NCBI GenBank assembly: GCA_027051315.1
Contig: JALTZE010000223.1
Span: forward strand, 1-11,040
Reading direction: 5' to 3'
Origin: Micavibrio sp.
GTDB taxonomy: Bacteria; Pseudomonadota; Alphaproteobacteria; Micavibrionales; Micavibrionaceae
Length of the DNA: 11,040 nt
Part shown: positions 7,129 through 11,040 of the stretch, piece after piece
How the letters are laid out: every line of letters begins with the position of its first letter
Numbering within the stretch: the first letter of the stretch is position 1
Notes under the pieces: model-generated
Seen by the model: the letters and a program-made list of their open reading frames with translations, nothing else
Databases searched by the model: none
Told to the model about the DNA's origin: nothing
Translations under genes and position numbers: made by a program

Positions 7129-8522
7129 TGGAAACAATGATGGAATATTTGCATGGATTTGGTAGTAATGCATTGCTTTATGGGGGTACTTTTGTACTCG
7201 TTTTGAGTATATTGGTTTTTGTTCATGAGTGGGGGCATTTTATCGTTGCTCGTATGTGTGGCGTTAGGGTTAAGGTGTTTTCTATTGGCTTAGGACCAGA
7301 AATTTTTGGATATACTGATAAAAAATCAGGGACAAGATGGAAAATATCGGCAATTCCTTTGGGTGGTTATGTTCAAATGTTTGGTGATGTTGACCCTGCG
7401 AGCTCGACTCATTCTGAGGCTGTTACAGAAAATGGCGTAACCAGAGATTTTACAGAAGAAGAAAAGAGGGTGGCTTTTTATAATAAATCTGTTTGGAAAA
7501 GAATGGCTATCGTTTTTGCTGGTCCTGCTATTAATTTCCTTTTTGCTATTTTTATTTTTGCTGCTGTATTTATGAGCTCAGGAAAGGTTGTTATACCTCC
7601 TTCTATTTCCGCTGTTGAGCAAGGTTCTGCTGCTGAAAGAGCTGGGTTAATGCCTCATGATGTTATTATTAAGGCAAATGGTAGAGAGATGGAAAGCTTT
7701 GGTGATTTGGTTAAGGAAGTTGTTCTTGCTCTTGATACGCCTGTTGAGGCTGTTATTTTGCGTGATGGGAAAGAGATTAATATTACCTTTACTCCAAGTG
7801 TAAAACATGATGAGGACCGTTTTGGTTTTGGTCATTCGAAGGGTTATTTGGGTATTATGGGGCCAAGCAGTGCTCTTGATTTAAATATGGTTTTGGCAGT
7901 TAATGATGTTGATACTAAGGGTAATCTTGCTTTAACTATCAAGTTGCTAAAATCAGCGATGGAAAAAGGTGAAGTAATTAAAATTAAGCTGGATAGAAAT
8001 ACAAGAATTGATGACCTTTATATAAAGCCTTTTCTTAATCTTAATAAAGATATTGATGTGAAAGTTTCGGAAAATTATGGAGTTTTAGTCGTTGCAGAAA
8101 CATTAGAAGAAAAAAGAATTGTCTATGGCTTTTTTGGAGCTATCTCGGAAGCTGTTTCCAGAACATATGAGGCAACAAGCGATACTTTGAAGGCTTTGGG
8201 GCAGATGGTTGTTGGAACAAGAGATGCGACTGAACTTGGTGGGATTATTAGAATTGGGGCTATTGCTGGTGATATGGCAGATTCGGGAATTTTACCGTTG
8301 CTTATGTTTGCTGCTATGCTTTCTATAAATCTTGGTCTCATTAATTTGTTCCCTGTGCCTTTGCTTGATGGTGGGCATCTTTTATTTTATGTTATTGAAG
8401 CTATCAAGGGTTCTCCTATTTCTGAAAGAGTTCAAGAACATGCCTTTAAGGTTGGCTTTGCTTTATTGATTGGTTTGATGTTGTTTGCAAATATTAATGA
8501 TATATATCAATTAGCAAAATAA
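7128..8522 (+). CDS. rseP: RIP metalloprotease RseP (site-2 protease, M50)
   Basis: This inner-membrane zinc protease cuts substrates within the membrane: anti-sigma factors in enterobacteria, PodJ for the Caulobacter homologue MmpA. It has the first membrane segment FVLVLSILVFV ending in the zinc motif HEWGH (residues 33-37, catalytic Glu34), then VFSIGLGPEIFG, IPLGGYVQMFGD and FAGPAINFLFAIFIFAAVF. A PDZ domain follows (about 155-235: GSAAERAGLMPHDVIIKANG). The third zinc ligand is in NLFPVPLLDGG (Asp414). At 464 aa it is longer than many alphaproteobacterial versions. Residues 247-335 (starting near LDLNMVLAVNDVD) look like a degenerate second PDZ. The ATG shares one base with the dxr stop (TAATG), with AGAAAGAG (7114-7121) 6 nt before it. 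Confidence 0.96.
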   Translation: METMMEYLHGFGSNALLYGGTFVLVLSILVFVHEWGHFIVARMCGVRVKVFSIGLGPEIFGYTDKKSGTRWKISAIPLGGYVQMFGDVDPASSTHSEAVTENGVTRDFTEEEKRVAFYNKSVWKRMAIVFAGPAINFLFAIFIFAAVFMSSGKVVIPPSISAVEQGSAAERAGLMPHDVIIKANGREMESFGDLVKEVVLALDTPVEAVILRDGKEINITFTPSVKHDEDRFGFGHSKGYLGIMGPSSALDLNMVLAVNDVDTKGNLALTIKLLKSAMEKGEVIKIKLDRNTRIDDLYIKPFLNLNKDIDVKVSENYGVLVVAETLEEKRIVYGFFGAISEAVSRTYEATSDTLKALGQMVVGTRDATELGGIIRIGAIAGDMADSGILPLLMFAAMLSINLGLINLFPVPLLDGGHLLFYVIEAIKGSPISERVQEHAFKVGFALLIGLMLFANINDIYQLAK

Positions 8523-8541
8523 ATCTGGAGATGAAAAATAG

Positions 8542-8576
8542 ATTTTACTTGCACTTCCATATAGTGCAGGTAGGAT
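8542..8576 (+). other. Hairpin between rseP and bamA
   Basis: ACTTGCACT (8547-8555) pairs with AGTGCAGGT (8563-8571) around a 7-nt loop with one G-U pair. The stem can be extended outward to A8542/T8576, giving 14 bp with three G-U pairs. No T-run follows, so termination is doubtful. It lies in the 93-nt gap before bamA and could be a weak attenuator, an mRNA-processing site or a stabilising stem. Confidence 0.4.
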
Positions 8577-8615
8577 ATAATCGTTTATTTGGTTAATCGA
8601 AAGAGATTCTCTAAT

Positions 8616-10889
8616 ATGTTAAGAAAATTTTCTATTGTTCTTATTGCGGCAATATTTGTTATTGGTTTTGTTGTGCCGTCTTATGCTTCTGATAAAGTTA
8701 AGCAAGTTCTTGTTTCTGGTGCTAAAAGAGTGGAAACGGAAACTATCCTTACCTATCTTGATATAAGGGCGGGTGATGATATAAATCAAGATATGCTTAA
8801 CAAAGGTTTGAAAAATCTTTTTGCTACGGGTCTTTTTGCCGATGTTGTGATTAAAAATAAGGGTAATGGATATATTGAGGTTGCTGTTGTAGAAAATCCT
8901 GTGATTAATCGAATTGCTTTTGAAGGTAACAGGAAAATTGAAGATGAAGAATTGGCATCTGAAATTGTTCTTAGGCAAAGACAAGTGTTAACTAGAACAA
9001 AAGTGCAAAATGATGTTAGCAGGTTATATCAGTTATATAGAAGAAATGGTCGTTTTTCTGTTTCTATTGAGCCAGAAATAATTAAGCTTGACCAAAACAG
9101 AGTTGATTTGGTCTTTGTGATAAATGAGGGAGCTGTTACGAAGGTAAGCTCTATAAGATTTATCGGGAACAAAAAATTTGATGATGAAAGGCTTCGTAAG
9201 GAAATAAGCACCAAAGAAGCAAGATGGTACAGGTTTATAAGTAATGATGACCGTTATGACCCTGATAGAATGGAATATGATAAAGAACTTCTTAGAAGGC
9301 ATTATCTAAGAAATGGTTATGCTGATTTTAGAATTGAAAATGCAGTTGCTGAGCTTTCTCCTGATAAAAGCAGATTTTATATGACTTATAGTTTGTATGA
9401 AGGGAAAAGATATAAGGTAGGTAAGATTCATATAAATTCAAAAATTAAATATTTTGATGCAAATGTTCTTAAAGAGTATGTCGATTTATCTTCTGGTGAA
9501 TGGTATAACGCAGATAAGGTGCAATCCACAATAAATAAAATGTCTGATGTTATGGGAGATATGCAATTTGCGTTCGTTAATATACGCCCTGATATACATA
9601 AAAATAAAGAAGAAGGAACAGTAGATATAGTATTTAATATTAATGAAACACCTAGGGTATTTGTTGAAAAAATCAATATTCGTGGCAATGTTAGGACTAT
9701 GGATAAGGTTATAAGGCGCGAGATGCTTTTGAATGAAGGCGACCCATATAGTAAATCTAAATTAGCAAGGTCAGAGCAAGCGATAAAAGACCTTGGATAT
9801 TTTGAAAATGTAAATATGGATATTTTATCAGGAAGCGCACCTGATAAAACTGTGGTTGATATTGATGTAACAGAACAATCAACAGGTGAGATATCTTTTG
9901 GTGCGGGACTTTCTACATCTGATGGCCCTCTTGCGGATATAAGATTTAGAGAAAGAAATTTTCTTGGTAAGGGGCAAAATATTAATTTAGGTGCTACTGT
10001 TGCTGGAAAGCGTACAGAGTTTAATTTTTCTTTTACTGAGCCTTATTTTATGAATCGTGATATCTCTGTTGGTACTGATTTGTTCCGCGTAACAAGGAAT
10101 TTACAAAAAGAAAGCTCTTTTGACCAAGAAAGAGTTGGCGGTGGGCTGCGAGTTGGTTATCCTTTGTCAGAATATTGGAGGCAGAATCTAGGTTATAGAA
10201 TTGAAAGTAATGATATTAGAAATGTTCAGTCAAATGCTTCAAGATTTATTAGGGAGCAAGCTGGTAAAAGAACGACTTCTGCAATTTCGCAAGGTGTTAC
10301 TTTTGATAACAGGGATAGTGTTTTCTTTCCAACAAAAGGTCAACGTTTTTGGCTTGATACAGAGGTTTCTGGTCTTGGTGGTGATTCACAATATGTATCA
10401 GCCAAAGTAGGTATATCGCATTATTATCCGATTGCAGATAATTGGATTTTTAATAGCTTAGGTGAAATAGGTGTTATTGAGGGTTATGGCGGTGAAAGTG
10501 TAGCTATTAATGAAAGATTTTACCTAGGTGGGAATAGTTTACGTGGATTCCAAAGGTCTGGGGTTGGTCCTAGGGATACGGTAACTGATGATTCTTTAGG
10601 TGGAAATAGATATTATCGTGGTTCGTTTGAGCTTTCAATGCCAGTTGGATTACCTGATGAATTAGGTGTTAAGGGGCATTTATTTACAGATTTTGGTTCT
10701 TTATGGGGGCTTGATGATGCTTCAGGATTTAATATTGTGGATGATAGTTCTATAAGGGCTGCTGCTGGTGTTGGGGTATCTTGGCGTTCGCCATTTGGTC
10801 CTATTCGAATTGATTATGCTCTTCCTTATGCTGATGAGGAATATGATAGTAAAGAAAGTTTTAGATTTTCTTTTGGTACACGTTTTTAA
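8616..10889 (+). CDS. bamA: Outer-membrane protein assembly factor BamA (Omp85)
   Basis: BamA folds and inserts beta-barrel proteins into the outer membrane. The 757-aa precursor has a signal peptide (LRKFSIVLIAAIFVIGFVVP, cleavage probably after Ala24). Five POTRA domains follow at roughly 26-94, 95-171, 172-263, 264-345 and 346-421, with repeated KxIxFxGN-like starts (for example RIAFEGNRKI, SIRFIGNKKF, KINIRGNVRT). The C-terminal 16-stranded barrel includes FRERNFLGKGQ, the loop-6 RGF motif as LRGF (642-645), and a beta-signal ending FRFSFGTRF with terminal Phe. ATG 8616 is chosen because the signal peptide begins there and a GAGA-type site (8603-8606) lies 9 nt upstream; TTG 8589 would add nine residues before the signal. 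rseP before and skp after match the conserved envelope cluster. Confidence 0.98.
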   Translation: MLRKFSIVLIAAIFVIGFVVPSYASDKVKQVLVSGAKRVETETILTYLDIRAGDDINQDMLNKGLKNLFATGLFADVVIKNKGNGYIEVAVVENPVINRIAFEGNRKIEDEELASEIVLRQRQVLTRTKVQNDVSRLYQLYRRNGRFSVSIEPEIIKLDQNRVDLVFVINEGAVTKVSSIRFIGNKKFDDERLRKEISTKEARWYRFISNDDRYDPDRMEYDKELLRRHYLRNGYADFRIENAVAELSPDKSRFYMTYSLYEGKRYKVGKIHINSKIKYFDANVLKEYVDLSSGEWYNADKVQSTINKMSDVMGDMQFAFVNIRPDIHKNKEEGTVDIVFNINETPRVFVEKINIRGNVRTMDKVIRREMLLNEGDPYSKSKLARSEQAIKDLGYFENVNMDILSGSAPDKTVVDIDVTEQSTGEISFGAGLSTSDGPLADIRFRERNFLGKGQNINLGATVAGKRTEFNFSFTEPYFMNRDISVGTDLFRVTRNLQKESSFDQERVGGGLRVGYPLSEYWRQNLGYRIESNDIRNVQSNASRFIREQAGKRTTSAISQGVTFDNRDSVFFPTKGQRFWLDTEVSGLGGDSQYVSAKVGISHYYPIADNWIFNSLGEIGVIEGYGGESVAINERFYLGGNSLRGFQRSGVGPRDTVTDDSLGGNRYYRGSFELSMPVGLPDELGVKGHLFTDFGSLWGLDDASGFNIVDDSSIRAAAGVGVSWRSPFGPIRIDYALPYADEEYDSKESFRFSFGTRF

Positions 10890-10903
10890 TTTAGGAGATA
10901 TAA

Positions 10904-11040
10904 TTGTTTAGATTATTTTCGATATTTTTTATTGTGATTTTTGCTTTTTCTTCTGTTTCTTTGGCGGATACGGTGGGTACTACTAGGGTTGCTGTTGTCG
11001 ATGTTCAGATGCTTCTTAATGATTCTGATGTGTCTAAATC
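10904..11040 (+). CDS. skp: OmpH/Skp family periplasmic chaperone, 5' part only
   Basis: Only the first 45 codons are present; the gene runs off the window. Skp is a periplasmic trimer that carries unfolded outer-membrane proteins to BamA. The visible part is a signal peptide (FRLFSIFFIVIFAFSSVSLA, likely cleaved after Ala21) and then RVAVVDVQMLLNDSD, which matches the conserved start of mature OmpH/Skp proteins. No ATG is available. TTG 10904 is chosen because AGGAG (10893-10897) lies 6 nt before it and the signal peptide begins there; GTG 10934 would destroy the signal peptide. The gene starts 14 nt after bamA, the expected neighbour. Family assignment rests on the short N-terminus plus context. 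Confidence 0.85.
   Translation, partial: MFRLFSIFFIVIFAFSSVSLADTVGTTRVAVVDVQMLLNDSDVSK

Noticed and set aside
8589..8615. bamA start at TTG 8589
   Set aside because: It would put nine charged and polar residues ahead of a normal signal peptide and has a poorer ribosome site than ATG 8616.
43..10889. Alternative genetic code or stop-codon reassignment
   Set aside because: All tryptophans in conserved motifs are TGG and every gene ends at TAA or TAG at the expected length.
1..11040. Mobile element, CRISPR array, tRNA, toxin-antitoxin or other accessory system
   Set aside because: The genes form an unbroken conserved housekeeping cluster; I saw no long direct or inverted repeats, no regular spaced repeats, no transposase or integrase motifs and no cloverleaf.

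Overview
The window is one stretch of a slowly changing housekeeping cluster from a low-G+C, Gram-negative bacterium, most likely an alphaproteobacterium. After one leading oxidoreductase gene, the order is rpsB-tsf-pyrH-frr-uppS-cdsA-dxr-rseP-bamA-skp, all on the + strand. In gammaproteobacteria dxr usually sits between frr and uppS; here it follows cdsA, which is the alphaproteobacterial arrangement. BamA and Skp imply an outer membrane, and Dxr implies the MEP isoprenoid pathway, which argues against Rickettsia-like parasites. The + strand is visibly G-rich over C throughout, as expected of a leading strand.

Layout. Positions 43-1161 hold a complete FMN-dependent nitroreductase-like gene of the Acg type. 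Positions 1162-1310 form a gap with three small hairpins ahead of rpsB. Positions 1311-4574 carry the translation block: ribosomal protein S2, EF-Ts, UMP kinase and ribosome recycling factor. Positions 4585-8522 carry a tightly packed envelope and isoprenoid block: UppS, CdsA, Dxr and RseP, whose genes overlap by 14, 1 and 1 nt. Positions 8616-11040 carry BamA and the start of Skp, cut by the window edge.

The genes link protein synthesis to envelope growth. Dxr feeds isoprenoid precursors to UppS, which makes the lipid carrier for peptidoglycan and LPS. CdsA makes CDP-diacylglycerol for phospholipids. RseP is a membrane protease, and BamA and Skp assemble outer-membrane proteins. Three gaps (rpsB-tsf, tsf-pyrH, rseP-bamA) each hold a perfect or wobble-containing hairpin. 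The rpsB-tsf one looks like an attenuator with two competing pairings.

No mobile element, CRISPR array, tRNA or defence gene is visible. The strongest unexpected signal is in the composition: I found no GATC anywhere in 11,040 bases. Asp codons are almost always GAT, yet switch to GAC in all 17 cases where the next base is C. Asn codons before C stay AAT. This is the footprint of selection against GATC, most simply from a GATC-specific restriction system that acts or acted in this lineage and is encoded elsewhere.
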